Program-made: the position numbers and the translations under genes
From: Pegea sp. RAD2-039
Taxonomy: Eukaryota; Chordata; Thaliacea; Salpida; Salpidae
Length of the DNA stretch: 64,000 bases
Assembly: GCA_034620365.1 (NCBI GenBank)
Contig: JAQGEQ010000046.1
Coordinates: 606,971-670,970 of the forward strand
Direction: 5' to 3'
Notes under the pieces: model-generated
What the model saw: only the letters and a program-made list of their open reading frames with translations
Databases searched by the model: none
What the model was told of the DNA's origin: nothing
In this document: in pieces, positions 1 through 13,992 of the stretch
How the letters are laid out: each line of letters begins with the position of its first letter
How positions within the stretch are numbered: the stretch's first letter is position 1

Positions 1-3000
1 TGTTTGCTCAGAATCTTTTAACTGAATTGTTTGCAGTTTTATGAAATATTAAAAGTATTGTTATAATAAAAAGCTTTCAATTTAATGAAAGTTACTATCA
101 ATAGATAGTGCTGAAAACTGTAAATTGATGTGTGCGGTATTTAATTGCATCATTATTTATTATTAGTTTGACTTTTAAAGATATCTTTATCGTTTAGCTT
201 TAAAAACGACTTTACAAATTTTCAATGCATGTGCGGCAAACTTTTATCAAGTATATTTTACAAGAGTCAGTCGTAATAACTGATTATTAATTTCTTAGCA
301 GCATGTCGTGGTAATAAAACGGCTTTATTACATAGAACTTAAAAAATCAGTTTATTATTAAAATTGATCCTAATAGTTTATTTACCTTGAGTGAACCTTT
401 AAAAATTTTCCAAGCTTATAAAGTTTAAAACAAAATTGCAACTGAAGTAATTATTATGAAGCTAGTTGATTTTATTTGTGAGGCGATCATAGTTATAATT
501 AATAAATCGTTTAATGACCAGAATCTATCAGTTTCAATTCTGTTATATCTTCTACTTGTAGTTGCATCTTTTATTACTGATTTTTTGAGCTTTTTAATTC
601 GAAAAATAATTAATTTGTTACAATATTTAAAAATATCTTTATTTTAAAGACACATTTTATGTTTAAAAATAAGTTTTTATTTGATTCAGTACTTTTTGAT
701 AATATCTCAACACAAATATTTTCAAATAAATTTTTATTTACATCCAGTATAATTGAAGTAGAAATAAAAATAAGGCCTTAAAAATCTTATCTTACACAAA
801 TTATTAAAAATTTACCTAATAGAATATAAGCAGTGTAATGTTTAACAATAATTTTATCATCTCTATCTATAAGAGCCTTCATAAAGTAGTTTAAGCTCTT
901 ACCTAGGTGGACTAAGTTTAGATACATGAGTAACCACAATATTTTTTCAATTTTAAAAAAAGAAAACTGACAATACCAATATTTTAACAATTATAGGCTA
1001 CATCAAAGTTTAAACATGGGAGGTTAAGTGAATATTAATACTAATTAGTACAACTATATGTGCTATAATTAATTTGATTGCATGAAAAACAAACTTGATA
1101 CAAATAACTTAATTGGATCATATTTTACTTTTATGAATGTTTAAAAGGGTTTTTAAAAATTCAAATTCGATAATTATCAATTTAAAAATACATTTTTATT
1201 TATATTAAAAATATATTTATGATTACTTTATAATAAAGTATACTAGCTGTATTATAAAACCATAATAATTATCAAACTATTTGTTGCTTCCGTCAGATGA
1301 AATAAAAAGTTAGTTGGCGACTTAACCATTGTCAAATATAATGTAATTATAAATTTCAAAACTGTAACAAGTTGTTTAAACTGCATACTAAATAATTTAG
1401 TACATAGCCAGATTAGATATTTTATTTTTAGTTGCATAAATATAGATTAATCTCTAATGTTCTAAAGATATTTCTTAAGTAAAATGTATTTTTTATTCTT
1501 ACTGGAATAATAAAGATTTAAAACAAAACAGTTTGAATATATTATATTATTTCAATGTTTTATTAGAAAAATTCATGAACTTATAAACCAAACTTTCACA
1601 TTGAATACCTACGTCATTTTGTTGACGTTTAAAAATAACTTGGTGTTGCTAATTACTAAAATCAAAATAATTTTAAATTTTTTGAGTCAATTTTTATAAT
1701 ATTTAAGACTTACTGTTTTTATGTTTTTAACTTTAAGACATAATTAATTAAATTTCATGTTTTTTGGAAATTTTAAACAAAAATAAGCAATCATTTCCTA
1801 ATTACCTCTAATTGTAGTATAAGCTAGTTTGTAAAAATTAGATTCGTGTAAACTTGTGGCTTAAAAAAAGTGAAACGTAATTGTTTTAGAAAGTGTCAAA
1901 AACATTTCTCTTATTATGCTAGAGAACAATGACGCTTTTTGAAAAGTGATGTAATGGTTTTTTTAAGTTTTGCAAAAAAAGCAAATTTTGTTTGATAACG
2001 TAATTACTAGTCTAGAGAAAATTTCTAAAGACAGGTTAATTATTAATATAATTAAACACAAAGCAAATTTATACCAGTTATTTGTAATAGCAAAATATTT
2101 GGCAGTAATCCGATTTTATTTTTAAGCATTTGATATTCTTATAAATGACTTTGTGAGTCATTCATTTACTAGTAGCTAAACGGCAAGTAAACATACTGAA
2201 GCCTTTGAGGTGTAATTGTAATTACGTTGTTATACAAATAGATCGTGTAAGCGCATGACAAACTAATGTAAATTTACAATTATGTCAGCTGGTATTTTCG
2301 GTTGTCACAAAAGGGAAAGTACTTTTATTAGCAAGCAACAATTGGAATGATGTAATCATAACCTATAGAGGTGTTGCTTTATGATTTAAGTATGTTAACT
2401 TTAAGCTTTATCATATTTATCAAAATAACTAATGTAATTTTAAACAAAACCTAATTAATTTTCTTTAAATGAATTATCAGATAATATTTTTTTTAATATT
2501 TGTAATTTTTTACAACACACTTAATTAAAAATTAGAATATGATATAGAACTACAAAGTACCAAGCTTCAATAATTTTATTTGATATAAGTGTAGAAACTA
2601 AAGAATGATTAGCACTTTTGATGTAGTTTATGAAAAGTTTCATTAAAATTTTATCGATGATTATAGTTAAAAAGACATCAAAAATATTTCCCTGAAAAAA
2701 ATTATTGACCAAATTTTGAATAAAAAAATCACTTCACGAAAGATATGATTATAATCAATGAAAAAGCTGTATTATGAGAATCGGACAAGAAGCAAACTTA
2801 ATTCATAAATCTACAAGTAACTATTTATATTTTTACAAACTATAAACATTATAAACTAAAATTTAATTTGCATCATTGTGTTAAATGAGCAAAAATTTAT
2901 GATCAAATATATAATATGTTATAACATCTCTGCATAGATATCCTTCCAGTCGTAACTTAATTTGTTTGCTGTTATTAGTTATGATTTGAAAGCCAATCAC

Positions 3001-3889
3001 GGAATATGCTTCAGCGTTACTTACTACTTACGGCGTTTACAAAAATCCCTGAATTTGTTTACCTAAAAAATCGAAAAGAATCTTGTCATTTCTGATTTTC
3101 AAAGCTAAAGACTACGTGTTTAAAAAAATACGTTTTTAAAACTAAGAATCCATTTTAACTAGGTTTGTTGAATCTTGAAACTAACCTTTTTTTTATCTGC
3201 TTGGCCGATATAAATTTGGTGGACATAACATTGGCCATAATTTTTGATGTAAGAAATGTGAATGGAAAAGTAATAAAATAATTGTGATGATTTTATTATC
3301 ACAAGATTAGAAGAAATGGAACTTTGCATGAAAGCCGTAATCTAGCAGCAAAACATAAACCGAAAATGACAAGCATCTATCAAAGTTTGAGAAAACTGTT
3401 TGATAAAAGAGTAAAATAATAGAATCTTTCTATAAGTTATTGATCTATAGACTATCATTAATAGGATCTCAAAGTTTCTGGAGAAAGTCCTCCTCGCTGC
3501 TTATTATCAGCTGTTTCCCCAAGTCACAGCAGCCGAGCCTATGTATACACTTTCTTCAATGACGTTAAAGTACCTTAGGCGGGGATAGGTTAGTTCTCAA
3601 GTAAAATTCTGGAAAAAGCAAATTCCTTTCACTACTTTTTCCGGTTAAAATTGCAGTAACAAGGTTAAAAACAATTTTAATAAAATTATTGTTAATTAGC
3701 TTAGTAACATGGTAGTAACGCGTATAATCCGTACTTCATATGCCTAGCAGGGATTTTTTTCATTAGATTAGAATTATTTCAGCTTAAATGTTTACACTAA
3801 TATAGGTTAAAGATGTAAAGTATGTACCAAATGCTTTTTATCATAAAATAATATACTTAGTTATATGCTTCTTCAAATTTTTTGTTGTT
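1..3889. other. AT-rich gene-poor flank
   Basis: No coding exon with recognisable similarity was found on either strand. The short open stretches are low-complexity Ile/Leu/Lys/Phe translations without splice-consistent neighbours. A slightly GC-richer patch around 3470-3600 stands out from its surroundings but matches nothing I recognise; it may be an old repeat. Confidence 0.5.
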
Positions 3890-4075
3890 TAGATAATGAT
3901 ACTATCTTGCTCTTTTACAATACTATGATTCTGTGCAATTCTTCATTGTCATATGCTTTTTCGTTTACACGTCAAATAGATCTAATTTGTGAGAATGTGT
4001 GTTAGCGAGAGGTGCTCTCTTTAGGCACCCTCCTTCACATTTATTGTAATAAATAAATAAATAAATATCTAATAA
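3890..4075 (+). mobile_element. LINE 3'-end remnant
   Basis: This is the 3' untranslated tail of a non-LTR retrotransposon. It aligns by eye with the tail of the better preserved copy at 20310-20515: the segments around 3930-3960 and 20325-20365 are near-identical. Both then run through GTGAGAATGxGTGTTAG and a CACCCTCC motif, then a terminal TAAA-rich tail. A short hairpin (GAGGTGC ... GCACCCTC) precedes the tail. Everything upstream of the 3' UTR is missing, as expected for a 5'-truncated copy. Confidence 0.7.
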
Positions 4076-4370
4076 TATTACTTCATGTTCCCAATTTACT
4101 GGTAAAATAATTTTAAAAAAATACATTGCTTACATTTAATTAATGAATCGAACATTTTTGATCGAATATTCTTGGTTTGTTTCGATTTAATAAAAGAAGG
4201 TCTATTTAAAGTTCAAAATAAAATAAATTTGTAAAGTTTTAAAAGGATACAAAAATCACGCTAATTTTAATCATTTTTAAACTTGATTAATGTATAAAAC
4301 TTTAAATAGTAACAGGGAACTGCTTCGGCCGAGAATGGCCATTCGAAAAATTTTAAATGATATTTATAAA

Positions 4371-4416
4371 ATTTTATTTATTTATTTATTTATTTATTAC
4401 AATAAATTTCATATCT
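4371..4416 (-). repeat. (TTTA)n tract, probable LINE tail
   Basis: Tandem TTTA units are followed by ACAATAAAT. Read on the minus strand this gives ATTTATTGT then repeated AAATA, which is the terminal motif of the LINE copies at 4050 and 20490. It is probably a very short 3' relic. Confidence 0.5.
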
Positions 4417-5135
4417 TTATTAATATTATTTATTAATTTTATATCTTTGTAAAAAATCCATTTACGATCATTAATTTTTTAATATTGTTTTCATTACGAA
4501 AGTTGGCAGGTCTAAACGTCACTTTTCATTTTAATCAATAACAGAAGAATTGTTCTGTTTTAATATTGTTTTACAACAAAAAACGTCGTTAGTATTTATA
4601 CTTAATAAACTTGTTGGCCTTATTTATTTGATATATTTTTTTTATTTTTTGTTCTTATAAATATTTTATAATTATTATATAAATAAGTAAAAAAGGTTGA
4701 AAGATTAGTAAATTAGTTGTTTAAAGTGAATTATATATTTTTTTAAAATTCTAGTTGAATCGAAACAGAAACCAATTAATCTATTTGAAAACAAATAGTT
4801 TGAATTTTACTTTATTAAAATGCTAAATAAATTAAATTATATTAAAATAAATAATTTTTAAATCTATGTTTTTGATAAGTATCTAGAAATAGTTATTATT
4901 TTTGGTTACATTATTTTGTCATCATAATTAGTTTTAATAAAAAATTATCTCTTAAAGTAAAATAATAAAAAGTTTATATTATGAATATACAAAATATAAA
5001 TGCATTAGAATTTTTTATAAAATCATATCAAACTGTATTTTGTATTTTCTAAATTATAACCATCAAATTTTACTTGATGCAGATATCTTTTGTTTGAGTT
5101 AAAGTTATTCTGCTAAAAAAGTTTTGAAATAAAGT

Positions 5136-6333
5136 ATGGCATTGAAATCAACTGTAAGTATTTATTTTTATATAGTTAGTTATCAATCTGACTAAAATCC
5201 TAATGCATTATCTAATTAGGAAGACTTATTTTTATTATGGCTATATCAGATGTACTAATTTTATTTTACTTCAAAATCTACTTTAATATTTAGAGTAATT
5301 CAATTTTAATATGGTTTTCCATTTTAAACTATTCTTTACTTAGAAATCTCAAATCATTAAAAAGATTATAGAAATATACAAATTAACTATGATTATTAAA
5401 AGTTTTTAATTTTAAGACTTAAAGAGTTTTTATTTTTTGTTAAAGTAATTAGATGTTAAAATTAAACTGTTAACATAAATTAGATTCCATAATTTTAATT
5501 TTTTAATAGTATGAAGATCACCGCAGAAAATGGAATACAGATGAATACATGAAGATTGCTCATGATCGTTTACTGGAGGAGACCTTAAAATCTGACAGTA
5601 AGAGTTCATTTATCTTTCAAAAGTCTTCCAATTAATAAAATTATAAATGATTGTAATATTTAAATGAAATTTTTCAGAAACACTTGATGAGAAGCCAGTG
5701 AAAAGAGAGCTTCTTCAAGCCAGATCTTACAAGATTGATCTTGATTCTCAGCTAGGCAAATCAATTGTTATCAGCAAAGCAACTCCTTCAGCAGATACTG
5801 GAGGATACTATTGCAATGTCTGTGATTGTGTAGTCAAAGATTCAATCAATTTCTTAGATCATATCAATGGAAAGAAACGTAAATCAATTGATTATTTTTG
5901 TTTACTTTCAACTTTTTAATCAAATCTGATGATTATCTGCAATTAAAAATGAGATTTCTTAAAAAAAACTGATATTTATAGATCAACGAAACTTGGGTAT
6001 GTCAATGAAGATTGAAAGATCAACATTGGATCAAGTGAAGCAACGTTTCGAAACCAACAAAAAGAAGAAGGAAGAAAAGAAACGGCAATATGATTTTGAA
6101 GAAAGAATGAAAGAAATTAAAGAAGATGTAGTTTTCTTTTGACTATTTTCTACAAGTTGCTTGAATGTTGAGTTTTGTCTTTTCTGTTTCAGGAAGAACG
6201 ATTAAAAGCTTACAGAAGAGAAAAACGAAAAGCAAAGAAACGAAAAATTGAAGAAGAATCAAGTTCAGAAGTAGATCAACAAATGGCTTCTTTGATGGGT
6301 TTTGGTGGTTTTGGGTCATCCAAAAAACATTAA
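5136..6333 (+). CDS. ZMAT2: ZMAT2 (Snu23-like) matrin-type zinc finger splicing factor
   Basis: Five exons: 5136-5153, 5510-5597, 5678-5878, 5982-6127 and 6193-6333, all with GT-AG introns and compatible phases (introns 356, 80, 103 and 65 nt). The product is about 197 residues, close to human ZMAT2 length. Residues [21 protein letters not shown] are followed by INGKKH across the exon 3/4 junction. They give the C2H2 matrin-type finger (CxxC ... HxxxxxH) almost identical to vertebrate ZMAT2. A basic, coiled Lys/Glu-rich C-terminal half ends in [12 protein letters not shown], matching the family's MGFxGFGSTKK ending. ZMAT2/Snu23 is a U4/U6.U5 tri-snRNP (spliceosomal B complex) protein, so it should act in the nucleus. 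The start chosen gives MALKST before a good GTAAGT donor; it is shorter at the N-terminus than the human protein. Confidence 0.95.
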
Positions 6334-8183
6334 CGAAATGAATCATGGCAGAAATTATTTTGATTTTTTGTTTCATATTGAAAAACGTTTCAGTTTGAAG
6401 TATTTTTTCACCTTAAAAAGCATTTTTTAGTTTCTAACTTTTAAATTATAGCAAACATTATTGCTGGTAAATACAAATGGATGTAATTTGTGATGATTTT
6501 TTAATTCCTTGAAGATATTTGAGTTTAAATCTGGACGTTTTATAAAAAATCCACCAAAATTGTTCTGGTTCATTTTTTTAAGCTTTTTAGTTATCTTCAA
6601 ATAACTCTCTTGTTGTTTGTTTTCCATCCGCACTCAGCATACTACCATAGTTTCAAAGTTCTACAAACTTCATTCAAATGTTAGTGATTGCCTTTTATAG
6701 AAGCTACTCATAAACGAATTTTCAGCTGCAGACTTTTATCTGCGCAAGCATTAGGTTAGGCAACTTTTAAGTCTGGCTTAGTCTTCATTTTTATAAAATG
6801 TCAATTGGTTGTTGCCAAGTTACACCAGGTCTTTTTAATATGTTAAGGAATTGGCTTATGAAATAACACCAACTTATACATGGAGTTTCCATTATAACTT
6901 GAAATAAATGTTGAGTACGTAGACTTGAAGATCTTTCTTATATATCTCTTTCCAAAGATATTTTTAATTTAAATGCATCCTATTTTGCAACTATAAAATA
7001 TCTCCTACAATTATTTAGAAACTTCAACCTTGTTTCTTTATACCAATCGAAGTTTAAACGCCTCTAATCAACATGGTTCTCTATAAGCATCAATCTGTTT
7101 CAGCTTTCCTTTCTGATATTGCTAAGAAACTACCAACAGAGTGAATATCACTAGTTTATTTAGGCTTTCGTCACTTTAGAAAAACTTTTCTACTTATTGC
7201 TTAATTTGCGTCAACTTTTCTGACTTTTTATTGGTTATAGCTTTTACAATATATTTGCCGGCGAATTCAAAGTCTGCTGTCACCTATAATACAATGCCCT
7301 AATTTAATTATTAGCCAGCTTATGCAGTGTATATTAGAGTCAAATAAATCTAACAGCTATAGAGATTTGTTAACTAGTTTTATCAAATAAAATCAAATAG
7401 AACGTGGTTGAGGTTTCTTTTACTCGATTTAAAATTAAATTAGAAATAAATACGAAAGCTCAACAGGTAAGTCCCCTTTTATGAAAGATCATCACACTTT
7501 CAAAATATCCTTATATTTAATATTGTTTTAAACTATATTTCTATTATTGCTATGATTAATATCACAAGACCAGAAATTATTAGATGTAATTATTTAAGAT
7601 AAACTTCAAGCTTACCATTTACTTCGTTTTTTTATGTTTTGATTTATTTTTAGCTGTTCATTAATTATTATATAGAATTTGAAGTTGATAATCATACTGA
7701 TTATAAATTATTATCTTTTACAATCTTATTATATTCATAACTTCAAATATAATTTTTGTAGTTTTTGTTTTATGTTGACTATAATTCTTAAAGCTAGGTT
7801 TATAGATGTACATGGATTAAGATTTATTATAAACTTATAATTCAGTTTTATATATATATATGCTGTTTATAGTAATAAAATAATTACATCACCTTAAACT
7901 AATTATTTTATATGAGTTAGTTTTTAATATTAATAAATGAATTCAAGAATGGATTTGTTTTTATCATTGTTTCAAGTATTTACATTTAAATTAAAATATA
8001 TCAAATATTTCCAATTAATGAACCATTTTAACTCCATTGTCATTATTTTAAATTTCTTTATTAGAATGAATTTGCCAAATGTTTTTGCTAAACTGATTTA
8101 GTTTATAGTTGGAATAGTTCTTTTTTAATAACTCATTATTATCTTTTTATTAGATTGAACAAATTTAGACTCTTTATTTTGTA
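6334..8183. other. Intergenic, ZMAT2 to LIPT2
   Basis: Holds the ZMAT2 3' UTR and AT-rich spacer. Short open stretches on the minus strand at 6143-6633 are antisense of ZMAT2 or low complexity. I see no gene. Confidence 0.5.
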
Positions 8184-9877
8184 ATGAGTCAACAACTTTT
8201 AAAAACTTTTACTGGCTTTAATTTGAAAAAGATTTCTTATGAGAAAGTTAGTAACACTTTTTAATATTTGAATAAGAATAGATTTATTAAACTTCCTACA
8301 AAGCTTAAAAGCTAGCTTAAAAATTAAAGAGTTAAAATAGAAATAACTTTTCTATCATTAATTTTACTTTGTTATGAAAGCATAATGTTAAAAGAAAGAG
8401 ACTGATAAAAGGATAACTCAGTTTAATCGTTTTATTCATAAACATATTTCAACAAACAATCAACTTGTACAATAATATTAGCTATAGGTATAATTTTTTC
8501 TTTATTTGATATTTTTTTAAGAACAAATTTAAATTAATTTGCTTTTTTAGGCTTACAATTTGCAAAAAACTCTTACTAACTGGAATATAGAATGTTTTGA
8601 GGAGGCATCTCCTGTCATTTTGTTTCTTGAACATGATCCAGTTTATACAGTTGGTAAAACGGTGATTTTTTATCTTATCATATTCATGTTGTTAATTCAG
8701 AAAATTACTTTCAATATTGAAATAAAATTATTAAATTCAGGTTTACGTTCAAATGTTTATAATAAGCAGGAAGAAAATCGACTTAGAGCTCTTGGATCAG
8801 ATTTTTTTCGTTCTGATCGTGGAGGTTTATTACTAGAGTTTTTTGTCTAAAACTTTTAGTTTCTTTTAATTTAATAAATGCCTGTTAAAAATAGATTTGG
8901 ATTAAGTTTTAGGTGGCTGGAAAATAAACTTTTTAAAATTGCGCAGATCAACAACCATTATATTGCAGGTTTGATTACTTTTCATGGACCTGGCCAATTA
9001 GTTGTGTATCCGATATTCAATATGAGAAATGCAAATCTTGGAGTGAAATCTTATGTTAACATGTTAGAAGAAACTGTGATACAATTATGCAAAAAGTACT
9101 TTGACTTTTTTCAATCATTTGTGGCCAACTGGCTTATTGTAGAACGATTTTCTAATTATTTCAAAACTGTTTACTGGTTATTTACAAATTGTTTGTTGGA
9201 TTAAGTTTATATAGTAAATTATATAATAAAGTTTTTACTGATTTTAATCAATTTTATAAAGTTTAGTAATCTTTAAATAGAATTATATTTAAAAGCATTT
9301 TGTGAAACCTGAGTAAGCAACTTCATCAACTTTACCTCATCATAAAAGAAACTTTCAAACGTTTTTAATATTCTTTAAAATTGAAATCTGTATTTGTTCT
9401 TAGGTATGAATTAAAAACTGAAAGATCCCCACACACAGGAGTTTGGGTAAAAGATAACAAGATTTGTGCCATGGGTAAAAAACCATTTTATTTGATAAAA
9501 ATCAAAAATGTTTTTTTAAATTGTATAAAAAGTTTTGTAAAAATCAATCTTTAGATTCATTTGTTTGTTGTTGTATAGGAATAAACGTACAAAGAAGGGT
9601 TGCTTCACATGGACTAGCACTTAACTGTGATATCAACTTAAACTGGTTTTCACATATAGTAGCTTGTGGCATCCATGGTAAAGGAGTTACTTCATTATCT
9701 AATGAATTAGCAAGACAAGTGAAAGTGCCAAACATTTTACAACCATTTATATCTTCCTTTGAAGAAGTATTTGAATGGAAATCTTCATCACCTGTTATAA
9801 ACTTGGATCCTTGTCTTCATAATGACAAACTTTTTGATACAATTAGAAAGTCGTGTTTGAGTAAAGTAGCAAAATGA
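8184..9877 (+). CDS. LIPT2: Octanoyl-[ACP]:protein N-octanoyltransferase (LIPT2/LipB family)
   Basis: Six exons: 8184-8246, 8551-8653, 8741-8824, 8969-9095, 9404-9474 and 9579-9877. The first exon (MSQQLLKTFT... ISYEK) is too short to stand out alone but joins in phase to AYNLQKTL. Motifs in order are HDPVYTVG, RLRALGSDFFRSDRGG, LITFHGPGQLVVYP, THTGVW-type (SPHTGVWVKDNKICAMG), VASHGLALNC and WFSHIVACGIHGKGVTSL. The conserved catalytic Lys (DNKICAMG) and Cys (HIVACGI) of the LipB family are both present. The enzyme transfers octanoate from acyl carrier protein to lipoyl domains, the first step of mitochondrial lipoate synthesis. The tail after SFEEVF (about 35 residues) is longer than in bacterial LipB. 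The exon 4 donor is AAAAA|gtactt, weak but dictated by phase. No obvious N-terminal mitochondrial presequence was resolved. Confidence 0.93.
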
Positions 9878-10324
9878 TTAATCAGTGATCATAAAAAACA
9901 CTTCAAAAATACAATACTTTAATATGTTGTAAACCTGTCATTTCAAAAATCAAATTGAATGAAAACAAACAACAGATTTCTTAGTACGTTTTATTTTAAT
10001 CTGAATATTAAACTTTGCAGCAAGAAATTAGTTTGTTTAAGTTTAGCAGACTATTTTATAAATTAAGAAATTAAGGCTATTAGCAACGTAAGACATAAAA
10101 ACAGCTGGATATGTTGCACAGAGATTGAATTATCTAGTAATTAAGATTGATCTAAGAATTGCTTATACTTCGAAATTATATTTTATCTAAATGATTGCAG
10201 CAAAACATTTTAACGAGGCAAGAATAAATTGCAGAAATTAGGCAACTAGGTTCCAAGTACAAAAATAACTAACGCAGCAAATAAATAGATGAAGTAGAAG
10301 CTGAAAAATGTTTCTTGTATGAAA
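9878..10324. other. Convergent intergenic spacer
   Basis: Separates the LIPT2 stop from the CWH43 stop on the opposite strand. It should contain both 3' UTRs. No exon was seen. Confidence 0.6.
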
Positions 10325-13300
10325 CTAACTACTTCTAAAATATTTAGGTGTATTCATATGAAAGTTATGATTTGAATAAGGCCAGTGGCCATCAAACTTT
10401 TTCCCAAAAACTTTATTGAATTTAATCGAAGAAGAAATTGTTTCGTGATCAGATGCAATTCTTTCATTATCAAAGGTTCCAGATCTTCCATAAAACTCCC
10501 ACTTTGCAATCTGGAGCTCAGTATCACTCAAGCCACCATGAGAGATGCGAGCGTATCCTAATCTGAAAATAACCAAACAGTATAACAAATTGTCTTTTAG
10601 CAAAAGTGGCGTGGCATCTACTTTTATATTAGTAACTTGCAAGCAGCTAGATATTGAAACTTAAAAACCATATAGAAGCAACTAGTAGCAAACCTTCTCA
10701 AGTCTCGATACATGATATATTGACACCATCTTTCAAGGTCTGTTGGATCAATATCACGAAGACCTCCCTTGTTGATGAGATGTTTATAATCTCGACTTCC
10801 AGGTGATGACGTCACATATCCAAGAAAAACTACTGGAAAAGGGGAATTACCAGAAATCTCAGCGAGTCTCTTCGCTTGTAAACGTCGATCCAAATCATCT
10901 CTAAGATGAGATCTTCTTGATCAAAAACTTGATCAACAACTACCAGTACCTGTCATTGCCCATATGAGTCACTACAAACGTCACCAGATGTCCAGTGATG
11001 TTGATAGTTGCTGAGATTGCAGGGGCGAGCTCACCCTCAGGAGAAGGTAACAAGTGATGAGTGGAATTGATGATTGGATATTTTGACAGCAACATAACTC
11101 CTATTTGGATAAAGATACAACATGATTGGGTGATGTAGAATATACGATCTTTACCCCAAGTGTGATCTCTAGTCGAAGGTCCGAAGTCAGAATACATGTT
11201 TAGACGTTCACTTAACCACATGGTAATGTCGTTGTTACCTGGTTGGAAATCACGAGTTGGAATTTTCATTGATATATGATTAGTTACCGAGGTAAGGTTT
11301 AGAAGCATCACTTTCAAGCAATGTGATTACATCTGCTTCGGAGTTTTCAAGAAGTTTTGCGGCTCGCTCAAGACTAGGCCAACCTTGATTGTCGTAACCG
11401 AAATGAAAAGTCCAGATCAAAGCAGAGAATTGAGATTTTGTTTCTAAAAATTGTGGAGAGTTCTTAACAACAAATTTCTTTAAATTCAAACGTCAACATT
11501 TAGAGAGAAATTGATTAATTATAAATAAATCAATATTATAAATTAACAACTGACTTATAGAAGCGACTGGGGTTATTGCAGATTTTCTATAATGAAAACC
11601 AATCAAGCCAAAAATGACAACAAGAAATATTGTGTTTTTGATAAATGTTTCATCATAGCTATTCACTTTTTTCACTTCTTTTTCTTTCGCTGGTAAGTTT
11701 AGTTTGAAACATATTGGATATGTTATATCTTGTTTCTTCATCAATGAAAGAGTAATCAAAGATGTAGCTAGTCCTATATTCAATAAATACCATTTGTAAA
11801 TACCGCGAGCTTTTCAAATATTTGTTTAAGTCATCTTCAAGTTTATTGATCAATAAATATTTCAAACATTTAACAAAATCGGTTGAAGAAAGTTTTCGAA
11901 TAACTTTTAGTAAAACTTCTTGGCTGGTTTGAAAATAATTAGTTCACACCGCACGTGCCCAGGTAGTTCACATATTTGATTTATCTCGAAATTAAAAATC
12001 TTTATATTCTCACCGACAATTAGGTAAGTTCTTTCTCTAGCCAATTCACCGGCAAAAGGAACAAAGTTATAAGCTGTACACCAAACCATACCAAATATTC
12101 CGATAAGATATGAAAGATTTGCCAGTGACAAGGAAATGCCTGGATTTTTGCAATTAATAATGTTTTCAGCAACTCGAGGCCAAAGGGACATAAGATGAAC
12201 CACAAAAAGTAAACCTTTATGAGAATAGTGAACAATTATCAAAAGTTCAAATGATAATAAAAGTAAAATAAATAAAAGCTAAATTAAGTTGAATAATAAA
12301 GAAAAAATTCGAAAGTATTAAACACTTGAAATTAGAAGAACATTTCGAAAAAAGTTGATTTCTTTAAAGTGGATTTTCTATTTAAATATAAAGTAAATCA
12401 ATTAGTAAAATATACAAATTCGATAAGTTGCTCACCACAAACATACCCATTCCAGCCATTTAGAAACATTAGACCCATACTTGAGGGTAAACCTAAACCC
12501 AACCATAAATAATTATGAGACAAGTTTGAATATGTTGATAAAATAAAGCCAAAGAAAGCAGCTATCAGAACAAGGCCACTGAAAATATTATTAAAGTGTC
12601 AATTTAATTTACTAACTGAATATTTGAAATGATTTAGTTAAAAAGTAATTAAATTTTGATGATTAAATAATTACCCCCATGGATTAGGTGCAGGGCTAGG
12701 AACATTAAGTCCTGTGACTGTGTATCTGGATAAAACTGAAACTTCACCAACGATCGTATGCATTAAATAACACATGCAACCAAATGGCAAACCACTAAAG
12801 CAGCTTGTAGCTTGTCTGTAATAAGTCAAAAACAATTTACTTGAAATATAATCAAATAATTAAAGTATTAAAAGTAACTTCCGTCATTTTCCTTTACATT
12901 AGTATCAATGAAAGTAAAAGCAACTTATATTCTAGCAAATATTTGAGTGAAATTCTTATTGTAATTATCATATAACTGTGATTGTTACCTAGTAACTTCA
13001 CTAAGTTTAGCTGTTGATTGACCTTTTGGTGTCAGACTCCTTTCAGATGACTTAAAGTTTTTCAGGCAGTTCATAAACTTTGTCATCAAAACAAGACAGA
13101 ATATGGAAGTGATAAACTTATTTGTGTTGATGTCATTCCAAGCAGGAGTTATTGATAAATACCTAAAAATAGTCAATATTATAAAATAATTAAAATGATA
13201 TTTACTCCAAATTATCAAATATCTACTTCTAATAAGCAAAAGCTTAAAAAATAAACTTAATCTTAATGGTTAATCTTAAACTTCTTATCAATAAAGTACT

Positions 13301-13898
13301 TTATGAATAAAAAAGCCAAATACCAAACTCTAGATGATAAAAGTAGAAAATATCCAATAGTGTATCCCCAAAACGAATTTTTTGATTTTCTCAGATTATC
13401 AGACCACCAAGAGCTGATCATCAACAAAAAAGAAGCTCCAACTCCAACAGATAACATAATCAAGCGACTCAAAGTACTTTCAGCTTGAAATGAACATAAC
13501 CCAACTAAATTTGAAAAAACATTTTTTTATTATTAGTTTATTAGAAAACTTTCATAAGATTTTATCCAATTTTGACTAAAAGTTAATCTTCAAATATTGA
13601 CTAAAATGATTTTAAAATAAATAAAAAGTTTAAATTAACTTTTTTTCACAAATACAAAATATTTAAACATACCAAGCATAAGTATAAGCATTGCAAGTTG
13701 AAAAAACTCTTTCTTAAAGAGATTTTTTACTAGACTTCCACATAACCAAAGAAGAGGACTAAAAACAACAATTACAAAAACTTCATATCCAGTAATATCC
13801 AATTCATTAAGAGGATAAAACCATATCATTGGACCAAGAGCATGAAACAAACTCCAAAAAGTATATCCAACTAGAGATTCCAAAATGATTTCAATCAT
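10325..13898 (-). CDS. CWH43: CWH43 / PGAP2-interacting protein, GPI-anchor lipid remodelling
   Basis: Twelve exons on the minus strand (5' to 3'): 13898-13673, 13504-13300, 13162-12989, 12815-12675, 12578-12436, 12214-12014, 11773-11555, 11443-11288, 11238-11155, 11100-10950, 10900-10694 and 10562-10325. All join in phase. The N-terminal half is hydrophobic with many membrane spans ([12 protein letters not shown]..., [34 protein letters not shown]), like PGAP2IP. The C-terminal half is the endonuclease/exonuclease/phosphatase-fold domain: [106 protein letters not shown], and the ending [10 protein letters not shown]. In yeast Cwh43 exchanges GPI lipid for ceramide in the ER. Both domains are in one polypeptide, as in vertebrate CWH43. 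The exon 7/8 junction needs the acceptor at 11444-11445, since the more upstream AG breaks phase. Confidence 0.95.
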
Positions 13899-13992
13899 AA
13901 TTATACATTTATTTTACTTATAAATTATTAAAGCATCTAAGAAGAAGGTTTAATGATTAGAATGAGAAACACAACAATTCAATATACTGAGT

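Noticed and set aside
456-647. 63-codon open stretch at the left end
   Set aside because: Ile/Leu/Phe-rich chance frame with no recognisable domain or splice context.
11461-11489. Start of the CWH43 nuclease-like domain at an upstream AG (11478-11479)
   Set aside because: Breaks phase with the preceding exon; the acceptor at 11444-11445 restores phase and the family's length.
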